Positions 17,789 through 25,690 of a DNA stretch of 64,000 nucleotides are shown here, in pieces (the first letter of the stretch is position 1; every line of letters begins with the position of its first letter). The notes under the pieces were generated by a model that searched no databases, was not told where the DNA came from, and worked only from the letters and a program-made list of their open reading frames with translations. The DNA is from Lachnospiraceae bacterium (GTDB taxonomy: Bacteria > Bacillota > Clostridia > Lachnospirales > Lachnospiraceae). Made by a program: the position numbers and the translations under genes. The stretch is from the NCBI GenBank assembly GCA_022845955.1, contig AP025576.1:6014001-6078000 (forward strand), in the 5' to 3' direction.

Positions 17789-18046
17789 TTATTTTGCTCT
17801 TTCGATAATTTCCACAAGTCTCCATCTCTTATCTTTGGAGAGCGGTCTTGTTTCCATAACTTTAACGGTATCGCCGATGTTGCAATCGTTGTTCTCATCA
17901 TGAGCTTTCAGCTTGTAGGTTCTCTTAACGATTTTGCCATAAAGAGGATGTCTTACATGATCTTCTACAGCAACAACGATAGTTTTCTGCATTTTATTAC
18001 TAACGACTTTACCAGTACGTGTTTTCCTCAGATTTCTTTCTTCCAC
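17789..18046 (-). CDS. rpsQ: 30S ribosomal protein S17
   Basis: 85 residues with an OB-fold: RKTRTGKVVSNKMQKTIVVA at the start and DENNDCNIGDTVKVMETRPL, SKDKRWRLVEIIERAK at the end. It binds 16S rRNA early in assembly. It stands between rpmC and rplN, with a 90-bp gap to the latter. Confidence 0.98.
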   Translation of the reverse strand: MEERNLRKTRTGKVVSNKMQKTIVVAVEDHVRHPLYGKIVKRTYKLKAHDENNDCNIGDTVKVMETRPLSKDKRWRLVEIIERAK

Positions 18047-18078
18047 GTTGATGTGCTCCTTTCTGGAATGGTAACGGC

Positions 18079-18288
18079 TTACTGAGAAGCCTTGGCTTTT
18101 TCAGTAATGAGGGTCTGGATTCTAGCGATATTCTTCCTTACCTCTTTGATTCTTGCCGTGTTATCAAGCTGATTTGTTGCGTTCTGGAATCTCAAATTGA
18201 AAAGTTCTTTTTTAGCATTTACCAGTTCCTGTGCTAAATCAGCGTCGGATTTTTTCTTTAAATCTTCAACATACTGTTTAGTTTTCAT
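18079..18288 (-). CDS. rpmC: 50S ribosomal protein L29
   Basis: 69 residues from ATG 18288 (MKTKQYVEDLKKKSDADLAQ), two long helices with the motif ELFNLRFQNATNQLDNTARI. The start lies eleven bases inside the end of rplP; the much longer frame back to 18399 is antisense-like noise inside rplP and is rejected. L29 is near the exit tunnel and helps dock trigger factor and SRP. Confidence 0.96.
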   Translation of the reverse strand: MKTKQYVEDLKKKSDADLAQELVNAKKELFNLRFQNATNQLDNTARIKEVRKNIARIQTLITEKAKASQ

Positions 18289-18715
18289 TTGATACACCGC
18301 CTTCCAAATCTGCCTTAGAAACAACTTTACATTTACAAGGAAGCTTATGCATAGCAAGACGTAATGCTTCTTTTGCGGACTCCTCAGGAACTCCTGCAAT
18401 TTCGAACATTACACGTCCGGGCTTAACAACTGCTACCCAGTATTCCAGAGTACCTTTACCGGAACCCATACGTGTTTCTGCTGGTTTTGCTGTTACTGGT
18501 TTGTCAGGGAAAATCTTAATCCAAACTTTACCGGTACGTTTTGTATAACGTGTAAGCGCGATACGGGCTGCTTCAATCTGATTGGATTTAATCCAGCAGG
18601 GTTCTGTTGCAACCAAACCGTATTCACCGTAAGTGATAGTGTTGCCGCGCATTGCTTTGCCTGCCATAGAACCGCGGAACTGTTTACGACGTTTAACTCT
18701 TTTAGGCATTAACAT
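18278..18715 (-). CDS. rplP: 50S ribosomal protein L16
   Basis: 145 residues beginning MLMPKRVKRRKQFRGSMAGK, with the ATG sharing one base with the rpsC stop codon. It includes GLVATEPCWIKSNQIEAARI and the conserved GKGTLEYWVAVVKPGRVMFE. L16 organises the A-site tRNA elbow region. It overlaps rpmC by eleven bases. Confidence 0.98.
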   Translation of the reverse strand: MLMPKRVKRRKQFRGSMAGKAMRGNTITYGEYGLVATEPCWIKSNQIEAARIALTRYTKRTGKVWIKIFPDKPVTAKPAETRMGSGKGTLEYWVAVVKPGRVMFEIAGVPEESAKEALRLAMHKLPCKCKVVSKADLEGGVSNEN

Positions 18716-19371
18716 TATTTATCGCTCCCTTCCTTGTTTCCTTTCGCAGGAAGTATTTCGCCCTTGTAGATCCATACTTTAACACCAACTTTACCGTATG
18801 TGGTATCTGCTTCCGCAAAACCATAATCGATATCAGCTCTCAGTGTCTGAAGCGGGATGGTTCCTTCACTGTAGAATTCGGTACGGGCCATATCTGCTCC
18901 GCCAAGACGGCCTGCACATGCTGCTTTAATACCCAGCGCACCAGCCTTCATGGTTCTGCCCATGCAGGATTTCATAGCTCTTCTGAAAGATACACGGTTT
19001 TCCAGCTGCTGGGCAATGTTCTCTGCAACCAGCTGTGCATCCCTGTCAGGTCTCTTGATTTCTTTGATGTCAACAAGAACTTTCTTGTCTGTCAGCTTGG
19101 ACAGCTCTTTCTTGGTAACTTCGATTTCCGCACCGCCCTTGCCGATAACAACACCCGGCTTGGCTGTGTAGATGATAACCTTTACTCTGTCGGATGCTCT
19201 TTCGATTTCAATCTTGGAAACACCGGCGCTGTAAAGTTTTTTCTTTAAATATTTTCTGATGTTGTAATCTTCTACTAAAAAGTCTGAAAACTCAGCGTCT
19301 GCATACCATCTGGAGTCCCAATCTTTGATGACGCCGACTCTTAAGCCATGAGGATTAACTTTCTGTCCCAT
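18715..19371 (-). CDS. rpsC: 30S ribosomal protein S3
   Basis: 218 residues from ATG 19371 (MGQKVNPHGLRVGVIKDWDS), with GGAG five bases upstream. The KH domain follows (KPGVVIGKGGAEIEVTKKEL near residues 74-93) and the C-terminal domain has GRLGGADMARTEFYSEGTIP. S3 forms the mRNA entry site with S4 and S5. Confidence 0.98.
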   Translation of the reverse strand: MGQKVNPHGLRVGVIKDWDSRWYADAEFSDFLVEDYNIRKYLKKKLYSAGVSKIEIERASDRVKVIIYTAKPGVVIGKGGAEIEVTKKELSKLTDKKVLVDIKEIKRPDRDAQLVAENIAQQLENRVSFRRAMKSCMGRTMKAGALGIKAACAGRLGGADMARTEFYSEGTIPLQTLRADIDYGFAEADTTYGKVGVKVWIYKGEILPAKGNKEGSDK

Positions 19372-19419
19372 ATTTTCTCCTTTCACGTTTGCCCCGTCAG
19401 GGACAATTCCTTCCTCGGA

Positions 19420-19806
19420 TTATTTCTCATCCAGCACCAAAGTAATGTGGCTCATCCTCTTTTCGATTCTGTAAGCCCTTCCCTGTGCCCTGGGATGTAC
19501 TCTCTTCATTGTAGGTCCTTTGTTTGCAAAGCACTGTGCAACATACAGGTTATCTTTATTCAACCCCAGGTTGTTTTCAGCGTTTGCAATTGCAGATTCG
19601 AGTAACTTCTTAATCAGGCTGGATGCATATCTGGGATTGTATTCCAGGATAGCCAGTGCTGTCGTTACGTCTTTGCCTCTGATGGCATCCAGTACGAAGC
19701 ATGCTTTCTGTACAGAAACCCTTGCGTATGATAACTTTGCAGAAGGTCTTGTATCTTTATTTGCATTTCTTTCTCTCTTTATTTGAGTTCTGTGTCCTCT
19801 TGCCAT
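19420..19806 (-). CDS. rplV: 50S ribosomal protein L22
   Basis: 128 residues. The L22 core is clear (AKLSYARVSVQKACFVLDAI, LLESAIANAENNLGLNKDNL), with the tunnel-lining loop GPTMKRVHPRAQGRAYRIEK that is altered in some macrolide-resistant strains and looks ordinary here. It is 19 bp downstream of rpsS and 48 bp upstream of rpsC. Confidence 0.98.
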   Translation of the reverse strand: MARGHRTQIKRERNANKDTRPSAKLSYARVSVQKACFVLDAIRGKDVTTALAILEYNPRYASSLIKKLLESAIANAENNLGLNKDNLYVAQCFANKGPTMKRVHPRAQGRAYRIEKRMSHITLVLDEK

Positions 19807-19825
19807 GGATAAAACCTCCTTTCAA

Positions 19826-20107
19826 TTATCTCAGTTTGGATTTCTTTTCGTCTTTTCCATGTCCTCTATAGGTTCTGGTGGCAACAAACTCACCCAGCTT
19901 GTGTCCGACCATATCTTCTGTTACATATACAGGCACATGTTTTCTCCCGTCATGGACAGCAATTGTGTGTCCAACAAAGGACGGGAAGATTGTAGAACGA
20001 CGGGACCAGGTCTTGATAACCTGTTTCTGTCCGGCAGCGTTCATTGCATCTACTTTCTTGAGGATGCTTGCATCAGCAAACGGTCCTTTTTTCAGTGATC
20101 TAGCCAT
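19826..20107 (-). CDS. rpsS: 30S ribosomal protein S19
   Basis: 93 residues starting MARSLKKGPFADASILKKVD, with TWSRRSTIFPSFVGHTIAVH and the C-terminal GEFVATRTYRGHGKDEKKSK. S19 pairs with S13 in the head of the small subunit. Fourteen bases separate it from rplB. Confidence 0.98.
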   Translation of the reverse strand: MARSLKKGPFADASILKKVDAMNAAGQKQVIKTWSRRSTIFPSFVGHTIAVHDGRKHVPVYVTEDMVGHKLGEFVATRTYRGHGKDEKKSKLR

Positions 20108-20121
20108 TGATTCTTTCCTCC

Positions 20122-20964
20122 TTATTTAATAGCCTTACCGTCTCTTCTTCTTACAATCAGCTTGTTGGACGCTTTCTTCTTCTTACGTGTCTTCAAGCCG
20201 AGTGCAGGTTTGCCCCAAGGAGTACTCGGGCCCGGACGACCAATACCGGTCTTACCTTCACCACCACCATGAGGATGGTCATTGGGGTTCATAACGGAAC
20301 CGCGGACAGTGGGACGGATTCCCATGTGGCGTGTACGTCCTGCTTTACCAATGTTGATCAGGTTGTGGTCGCCGTTGCCAACAACACCAACGGTTGCGCG
20401 GCAGATAACGGGTACCATTCTCATTTCACCGGAGGGAAGTCTCAGCGTTGCATATTTTCCTTCTTTAGCCATCAGCTGTGCGCCGTTACCAGCGGAACGA
20501 ACCAGCTGACCGCCTTTGCCGGGATATAATTCAATGTTGTGTACCTGGGTACCAACAGGAATCTCAGATAAAGGAAGGCAATTACCGATTCTTACTTCTG
20601 CGTGAGGGCCGTTCATGATTTTCATGCCATCCTTAAGTCCTTCGGGAGCCAGGATGTAAGCCTTCTCACCGTCTGCATAGCAGATCAGTGCGATGTTTGC
20701 GGTTCTGTTGGGATCGTATTCGATACCGATTACAGTTGCCGGAACATCATCTTTATATCTCTTGAAATCGATAACTCTGTATTTTCTTCTGTTTCCGCCG
20801 CCGCGATGTCTGACGGTGATTTTACCCTGATTGTTACGGCCGGCATTCTTCTTCAGAGATACGCAGAGGCTCTTTTCCGGAGTTGACTTTGTAATCTCAG
20901 CGAAATCGGAACCAGTCATATTTCTTCTGGAAGGTGTATATGGGTTGTATGTCTTAATTCCCAT
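20122..20964 (-). CDS. rplB: 50S ribosomal protein L2
   Basis: 280 residues with MGIKTYNPYTPSRRNMTGSD at the start, the central SH3-like domain, and the catalytically important loop NPNDHPHGGGEGKTGIGRPG near residue 225-245, whose His is conserved close to the peptidyl transferase centre. A 127-bp spacer follows rplW and includes the palindrome GCAGGTACCTGC at about 21072-21083. Confidence 0.98.
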   Translation of the reverse strand: MGIKTYNPYTPSRRNMTGSDFAEITKSTPEKSLCVSLKKNAGRNNQGKITVRHRGGGNRRKYRVIDFKRYKDDVPATVIGIEYDPNRTANIALICYADGEKAYILAPEGLKDGMKIMNGPHAEVRIGNCLPLSEIPVGTQVHNIELYPGKGGQLVRSAGNGAQLMAKEGKYATLRLPSGEMRMVPVICRATVGVVGNGDHNLINIGKAGRTRHMGIRPTVRGSVMNPNDHPHGGGEGKTGIGRPGPSTPWGKPALGLKTRKKKKASNKLIVRRRDGKAIK

Positions 20965-21091
20965 GATTTTGTCTCCTTTTCTTCATCATTTATTGTCGTG
21001 CTTGATTTGCACTTAGCAGGAGAAACGGAAGGGTTAAACCGTACCGTGTGTCTCCCGATGCAAGTACAGCAGGTACCTGCATCCGCGTGTC

Positions 21092-21391
21092 CTACAGGCC
21101 GGCGAAGATTTCGATATCTTTGCTGTCGGCTGTCAGCTGAACAACCGCTTTCTTGGTCTTTGCAGTCTTTCCAACGACCATTCCGCGTCTTCTGTTCTTG
21201 CCTTCACAGTTCTGTGTATTTACGCTCTTAACCTTGGTTCCTTCGAACATCTTCTCCACAGCTTCTTTGATCTGGGATTTGTTTGCTTCCGGATGAACAA
21301 GGAAAGTATATTTCTTATCTCCCATACCAGCCATGCTCTTCTCAGTGATGACGGGTTTGAGGATGACATCATAATATTTTACGTCAGCCAT
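21092..21391 (-). CDS. rplW: 50S ribosomal protein L23
   Basis: 99 residues, MADVKYYDVILKPVITEKSM, then KYTFLVHPEANKSQIKEAVE and the rRNA-binding loop VNTQNCEGKNRRRGMVVGKT. L23 is the docking point for trigger factor and SRP. Its ATG shares one base with the rplD stop. Confidence 0.98.
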   Translation of the reverse strand: MADVKYYDVILKPVITEKSMAGMGDKKYTFLVHPEANKSQIKEAVEKMFEGTKVKSVNTQNCEGKNRRRGMVVGKTAKTKKAVVQLTADSKDIEIFAGL

Positions 21392-22011
21392 TATGCGTAC
21401 ACCTCCTCGATAGTCTTAACAGCATCCTTGGTAAGAACTACGGTGCCGGCCTTCATTACATCATATACATTCAAAGTGCTTGTCAGTGTTGTATTGACGG
21501 TGGGCATGTTCTTAGCGCTCATTACCACATTCTTATCATTTTCATTAATGATTACAAGACCTTTGTTCACTTTCAGGTTATCCATAACCTGCTTGAAGTT
21601 CTTTGTCTTGATTTCGTCAAACTTCAGTTCATCCACAACGATGAGCTTGTTTTCCTGTACTCTGCTGGTTAATGCAGATTTGAGAGCAGCTCTCTTTTCC
21701 TTCTTGTTAAGCTTGAAGGAATAATCTCTCGGCACGGGAGCGAATACCACACCGCCGCCGGTCCACTGAGGAGATCTGGTTGAACCCTGTCTTGCATGAC
21801 CGGTTCCTTTCTGTCTCCAAGGTTTTCTGCCGCCTCCGGAAACTTCAGAACGGGTCTTTGCCTTCTGTGTTCCCTGACGCTTGTTGGCAAGCTGCTGAAC
21901 AACTGCCATGTGTACCAGGTGCTCATTCACTTCCACACCAAATACTGCATCGCTCAAGTCAAGTGTTCCGACTTCCTTGCCTTCCATATTATAAACAGCT
22001 ACGTTAGCCAT
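21391..22011 (-). CDS. rplD: 50S ribosomal protein L4
   Basis: 206 residues. The long tunnel loop is seen at about residues 45-95 (GGGRKPWRQKGTGHARQGST and the following SPQWTGGG). In E. coli L4 also represses the S10 operon; whether it binds the folded leader at 23241-23400 here is open. It follows rplC by 26 bp. Confidence 0.98.
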   Translation of the reverse strand: MANVAVYNMEGKEVGTLDLSDAVFGVEVNEHLVHMAVVQQLANKRQGTQKAKTRSEVSGGGRKPWRQKGTGHARQGSTRSPQWTGGGVVFAPVPRDYSFKLNKKEKRAALKSALTSRVQENKLIVVDELKFDEIKTKNFKQVMDNLKVNKGLVIINENDKNVVMSAKNMPTVNTTLTSTLNVYDVMKAGTVVLTKDAVKTIEEVYA

Positions 22012-22037
22012 TGTTAGTTCCTCCTTTCACCCCTAAT

Positions 22038-22721
22038 TTAAGCATCCATTCTTGTGGTTTCTTTAATAGTTACCAGTGCTTTCTTAGGGCCCGGTACTGC
22101 GCCTTTTACCAAAAGCAGGTTATTCCCCGCATCAACCCTTACAACTTCCAGGTTCTGAACGGTAACCTTTACGCAGCCCATATGTCCAGGCATTCCTTTT
22201 CCCTTAAATACACGGCTCGGTGAGGAGCATGCACCATTAGAACCCTGATGACGATGGAATTTGGAACCGTGAGCCATAGGTCCTCTGTGCTGGCCATGTC
22301 TCTTAATAGCGCCCTGGAATCCTTTACCTTTGGAAATAGCGGTTGCATCCACTTTATCTCCGGCAGCGAAGATATCAGCTTTGATTTCCTGAGCCGGTGC
22401 ATATTCGGATGCGTTGTCAAATTTGAATTCCCTTACATATCTCTTGCAGGAAACTCCGGCTTTATCGAAGTGGCCCTTCTGAGCCTTATTAACACCATGT
22501 CTGTGAATAACTTCTTTCTTGCCGCCCTTGTCTTTGTTGACTGTTCTTTCTTTTTTGTCTACGAATCCAACCTGTACGGCGCTGTAACCGTCGTTGTCAA
22601 CTGTCTTGACCTGGGTTACCACGCAGGGGCCGGCCTGAAGTACGGTTACCGGAATCAGGGAACCATCTTCATTGAAAATCTGTGTCATTCCGACTTTAGT
22701 GGCTAAAATCGCTTTGTTCAT
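22038..22721 (-). CDS. rplC: 50S ribosomal protein L3
   Basis: 227 residues from ATG 22721, with GGAGG eight bases upstream (MNKAILATKVGMTQIFNEDG). The frame is open to 22853, but that part is intergenic. The loop KGKGFQGAIKRHGQHRGPMA and the Gln-containing HRHQGSNGACSSPSRVFKGK reach toward the peptidyl transferase centre. A 164-bp gap with a CTCGGC/GCCGAG stem separates it from rpsJ. Confidence 0.98.
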   Translation of the reverse strand: MNKAILATKVGMTQIFNEDGSLIPVTVLQAGPCVVTQVKTVDNDGYSAVQVGFVDKKERTVNKDKGGKKEVIHRHGVNKAQKGHFDKAGVSCKRYVREFKFDNASEYAPAQEIKADIFAAGDKVDATAISKGKGFQGAIKRHGQHRGPMAHGSKFHRHQGSNGACSSPSRVFKGKGMPGHMGCVKVTVQNLEVVRVDAGNNLLLVKGAVPGPKKALVTIKETTRMDA

Positions 22722-22885
22722 GAATTTTACCTCCTTGTTTTCTACATAGCGGAATAGTCTCGGCGCCGCCGAGCCGAAGCATCCTGTCCTGCAGGCTGCC
22801 TGAAGAACGCCTGCACCGTTTTCCAGCGCTGCTGTTCTCCTCCCGGACACCATTCATACGTCTTTGTAGAGGTTTGTTGTGTTGA

Positions 22886-23203
22886 TTATTTGGTTTTCAT
22901 TTTGATGTCGATGTAAACACCGGCAGGCATTTCCAGTCTCTGCAGAGCATCTACCGTTTTGTTGGTAGGAGCGATGATATCAATCAGTCTCTTGTGGGTT
23001 CTCTGCTCAAACTGTTCTCTGGAGTCTTTGTACTTGTGTACGGCCCTCAGAATCGTAACCACTTCCTTCTTAGTAGGAAGCGGTACAGGTCCGCTCACCT
23101 GTGCTCCGTTCTTCTTAACTGTTTCGATGATTTTCTTGGCAGACGCATCAACAAGCTGATGGTCATAAGCTTTCAATGTAATTCTCATTACCTGATTTGC
23201 CAT
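22886..23203 (-). CDS. rpsJ: 30S ribosomal protein S10
   Basis: 105 residues from ATG 23203 (MANQVMRITLKAYDHQLVDA), behind AGGAGG. S10 is both a head protein of the small subunit and NusE in transcription antitermination. The conserved VSGPVPLPTKKEVVTILRAV is present. It is the first gene of the operon, downstream of the structured leader and promoter. The frame to 23263 reads into the leader and is not used. Confidence 0.98.
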   Translation of the reverse strand: MANQVMRITLKAYDHQLVDASAKKIIETVKKNGAQVSGPVPLPTKKEVVTILRAVHKYKDSREQFEQRTHKRLIDIIAPTNKTVDALQRLEMPAGVYIDIKMKTK

Positions 23204-23240
23204 AAAAAAAGTCGCCTCCTTTTCGCACTTTTTGTTGAAG

Positions 23241-23400
23241 TACGACAAGCGGTGACTGTACACTCTCCCGTGTGTGTCCTAAATTTTGACGTATCAATAC
23301 GTCTGCGACTGTTGGAACCTCATCCCGTTCCTTCAGGACTTTTCACGCGGTTGTTTCTGTTAAATAACAGACTTCATTGCTTGTACAGTGACTTGTCGTC
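23241..23400 (-). ncRNA. Structured leader of the S10 operon
   Basis: The rpsJ leader can fold into one closed domain. ACGACAAG (23242-23249) pairs with CTTGTCGT (23392-23399) and ACTGTACA (23255-23262) with TGTACAGT (23382-23389). Inside, GTCCT/AGGAC (23276-23280, 23335-23339) encloses GACGTAT/ATACGTC (23288-23303) and GGAAC/GTTCC (23314-23331); CTGTT/AACAG (23357-23370) stands beside it. The layout suggests an autoregulatory ribosomal-protein leader; the ligand is not known. Confidence 0.7.
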
Positions 23401-23490
23401 AGTTTCCTAACTTGACATTCGCTCCACGGAAAACCTGCTAATTCAGCAGCAACCTCACGCTTCATCGCTATCATGTCACAGCATTTGTTA

Positions 23491-23519
23491 TTATACTGGT
23501 ATTTTCCTGAAGTTGCAAG
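23491..23519 (-). promoter_or_regulatory. Promoter of the S10-spc-alpha superoperon
   Basis: Minus-strand TTGCAA (23514-23519) and TATAAT (23491-23496) with a 17-base spacer. Transcription would begin near 23484, giving a leader of about 280 bases before rpsJ. Confidence 0.8.
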
Positions 23520-23554
23520 CTTTTTTTCTTAAAAAAATAATTTTTTTTGTAACA

Positions 23555-23569
23555 GGTAACAGTGCAGAC
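23555..23569. repeat. Copy of the GTAACAGTTCAGAC intergenic repeat (partial)
   Basis: GGTAACAGTGCAGAC matches the 5' half of similar sequences at 26117, 31279 and 58783. See the dispersed-repeat finding. Confidence 0.45.
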
Positions 23570-23578
23570 AGCCTCTTG

Positions 23579-23651
23579 TGTCCTGTGCCCTCCCCTGTTC
23601 TCCCCGGGGCTGCGGCGCAGGGGAGAACAGGGGAGGGGATGCCGCAGGACA
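23579..23651. repeat. Large GC-rich inverted repeat between the NhaC-type gene and rpsJ
   Basis: The 18-base arm at 23588-23605 (CCCTCCCCTGTTCTCCCC) is matched perfectly by its reverse complement at 23620-23637 around a 14-base loop. An outer TGTCCTG/CAGGACA pair (23579-23585, 23645-23651) extends it. It may end transcripts of the transporter gene or be an inserted palindrome; no T-run follows at once. Confidence 0.75.
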
Positions 23652-23669
23652 AAAATGGCTCTTTTTGTC
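23648..23669 (-). terminator. Possible terminator of the NhaC-type transporter gene
   Basis: GACAAAAA and TTTTTGTC form an 8-bp stem with a 6-base loop, about 54 bases after the stop codon. The stem itself is A/T-rich, so it is weak on its own; it overlaps the outer arm of the larger inverted repeat. Confidence 0.4.
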
Positions 23670-23722
23670 AGGGCGGCAGTGTACGGTTTCTTCCTATTAT
23701 ATAGAAACTGCTGTAAGAGCGG

Positions 23723-25339
23723 TTACATGGCATTCTCTCTCTGCCGCTCTTTTATCACAAGAAGCACGCCTGTCAGCATAGCCAGCCCTATCGGCAGCGT
23801 TATCCATGCACTTTTCACAAATCCTGCCAGAAGATAGGTCACAAAGGATACGGCCGCCACGGTGATCACATAAGGCAGCTGGGTTGTTACGTGATTAACA
23901 TGGTCGCACTGCGCTCCTGCGGAAGCCATAATAGTGGTGTCCGATATGGGGGAGCAGTGGTCACCGCATACGGCGCCGGCCATGCATGCAGCGATGGATA
24001 TAATCATCAGCTGGGGATCAGACTTTTCAAATACGGCAACGACGATAGGAATCAGGATGCCGAAGGTCCCCCAGCTCGTACCTGTGGCAAAAGCCAAAAA
24101 ACAGCCTACCAGGAATATAATAGCCGGAAGCAGGTTCATCAGTCCTCCAGCGGCCTGTTTTACCGCTTCTGCCACGAACACGGCTGCTCCCAGGCTGTCC
24201 GTCATCGATTTAAGCGTCCAGGCAAAGGTGAGAATCAGGATCGCCGGCACCATAGCCTTAAATCCGGACGGCAGGCAGGCCATACAATCTGTAAAGCCCA
24301 GGACTTTGCGGACACAGTAAAAAAGAATGGTAATAACCATGGCAAAAAAGCTTCCCAGCGCCAGGCCCACCGAAGCATCACTGTTGGAAAAGGCCGTAAT
24401 GAAACCGGCTCCTGCAAAGAAGCCGCCCGTATATATCATTCCGATAATACAGCAAAAGATCAATATGATAATAGGAACTACCAGATCCACTACTTTCCCT
24501 CTGGGATTAGCAGTATCCGGCTCCGCCTCTTTTTCTTCTTTTTTGCCGGATGAGAAAAGATCCCCGTTCTTCGCATTTCTTTCATGATCCGCCATCGGAC
24601 CGTAGTCAAACTTCATAACCACCAGGATAATCATCATGGCAATGGTGAGCAGCGCATAAAAATTATAGGGAATGGCCCGGATAAAGATAGAGAACCCATC
24701 TTCCCCCTCCACAAAACCGGTAACTGCCGCCGCCCAGGATGAAATCGGCGCAATAATGCATACGGGCGCCGCCGTAGCGTCAATCAGATAAGCCAGCTTT
24801 GCCCTGGATACATTATGCCTGTCCGTCACAGGACGCATTACGCTTCCCACAGTGAGGCAGTTAAAATAATCATCAATAAAAATCAGCACTCCCAGTACAA
24901 TGGTGGAAATTTGCGCACCTTCCCGGCTTTTGATTTTCTCCCTGGCCCAGCGCCCGAAGGCAGCGGATCCTCCCGCACGGTTCATCAGGCTCACCATGGC
25001 CCCTAATATCACAAGGAATATCAGAATCCCCACATTATAACCATCCGAAAGCACCGCAATAAACCCGTTTTGGAAAATATGGGTAACCGTGCCTTCAAAC
25101 CGGAAGCCGGAATAAAACAGACCGCCAACCAGGATTCCCACAAACAGGGAACTGTATACTTCCTTGGTAATCAGTGCCAGCACAATTGCCACAACGGGCG
25201 GCACCAGCGATGCAAAGGTTGCGTACATGGCCGGAGCCGGCGCTTCCCCGTCTGCCGCCAGAACCGTCATGGATGCCATCGCTGTCAAAAACAGCATCAG
25301 CACCACTCCTCTGGTTATTTTCTTTCCCGATTTCTTCAT
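23723..25339 (-). CDS. NhaC-family sodium-coupled transporter, probable lysine transporter
   Basis: 538 residues from ATG 25339, with GGAG upstream. The longer frame to 25423 runs through the riboswitch terminator and is rejected. After a hydrophobic leader come about a dozen membrane segments of the NhaC type, with SLVPPVVAIVLALITKEVYS, GVLIFIDDYFNCLTVGSVMR and GDHCSPISDTTIMASAGAQC (ion-site like). An acidic/basic cytoplasmic loop lies near residues 255-290. The family is named for sodium/proton antiport, but members under lysine riboswitches have been proposed as lysine transporters, and that fits the leader seen here. Monocistronic. Confidence 0.88.
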   Translation of the reverse strand: MKKSGKKITRGVVLMLFLTAMASMTVLAADGEAPAPAMYATFASLVPPVVAIVLALITKEVYSSLFVGILVGGLFYSGFRFEGTVTHIFQNGFIAVLSDGYNVGILIFLVILGAMVSLMNRAGGSAAFGRWAREKIKSREGAQISTIVLGVLIFIDDYFNCLTVGSVMRPVTDRHNVSRAKLAYLIDATAAPVCIIAPISSWAAAVTGFVEGEDGFSIFIRAIPYNFYALLTIAMMIILVVMKFDYGPMADHERNAKNGDLFSSGKKEEKEAEPDTANPRGKVVDLVVPIIILIFCCIIGMIYTGGFFAGAGFITAFSNSDASVGLALGSFFAMVITILFYCVRKVLGFTDCMACLPSGFKAMVPAILILTFAWTLKSMTDSLGAAVFVAEAVKQAAGGLMNLLPAIIFLVGCFLAFATGTSWGTFGILIPIVVAVFEKSDPQLMIISIAACMAGAVCGDHCSPISDTTIMASAGAQCDHVNHVTTQLPYVITVAAVSFVTYLLAGFVKSAWITLPIGLAMLTGVLLVIKERQRENAM

Positions 25340-25385
25340 ACAACAAACTCCTCTCTTTCCCCTCTGCAGCAGGTTGCTTTTCCAC

Positions 25386-25430
25386 ACAAAAAAGACCCTG
25401 AATGCGGCGCTGCCAAAACACATTCACGGT
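25386..25430 (-). terminator. Terminator of the lysine riboswitch expression platform
   Basis: On the minus strand AGACC-TGAATG pairs with CATTCA-GGTCT with one mismatch (25391-25402 with 25419-25430), followed by a T-run at 25386-25390. It lies between the aptamer and the start codon, so transcription would stop here when lysine is bound. Confidence 0.8.
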
Positions 25431-25439
25431 CTTCTGCTT

Positions 25440-25626
25440 TCTCAAAGCTATTATCCCAGATAGCGCTCCACATTCTTGTGACAGTGCACGGCATATTCTG
25501 CCGTGCCCCAGAGAAAATCCCCCGGACCGTGGACGTTCTCTTCGGCGGTCTTTCCTTTCCCCTGCGGACGGCTGTCCTGCTCCCTTGCCCGCCTGGTACT
25601 GATAAAGCCCGCGCCTCTATCATTCT
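25440..25626 (-). promoter_or_regulatory. Lysine riboswitch (L box) aptamer
   Basis: The minus-strand leader contains in order the L-box landmarks known from B. subtilis lysC: ATAGAGGCGCGG (near 25609-25620), AGTA, GGGGAAAGGAAAGACCGCCGA, CTGTCACAAGAATGTGGAG and GCGCTATCTGGG (near 25455-25466). The closing stem P1 pairs GATAG (25617-25621) with CTATC (25459-25463). A terminator and then the transporter gene follow, so lysine should switch transport off. Recognised by eye from conserved blocks; a covariance-model search would settle it. Confidence 0.88.
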
Positions 25627-25654
25627 GTATTCTCTTTTGTGTATGTATACAGAC

Positions 25655-25683
25655 ATACTAACATCACATACTGTAAAAAACAA
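25655..25683 (-). promoter_or_regulatory. Promoter of the lysine riboswitch/NhaC-type gene
   Basis: Minus-strand TTGTTT (25678-25683) and TAGTAT (25655-25660), spacer 17. Transcription would start about 20-30 bases before the aptamer. The MITE-like element ends 17 bp upstream of the -35 box. Confidence 0.55.
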
Positions 25684-25690
25684 GTGGTAA

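Noticed and set aside
25340..25423. Upstream extension of the NhaC-type protein by 28 residues
   Set aside because: It would translate through the riboswitch terminator; ATG 25339 has its own ribosome site.
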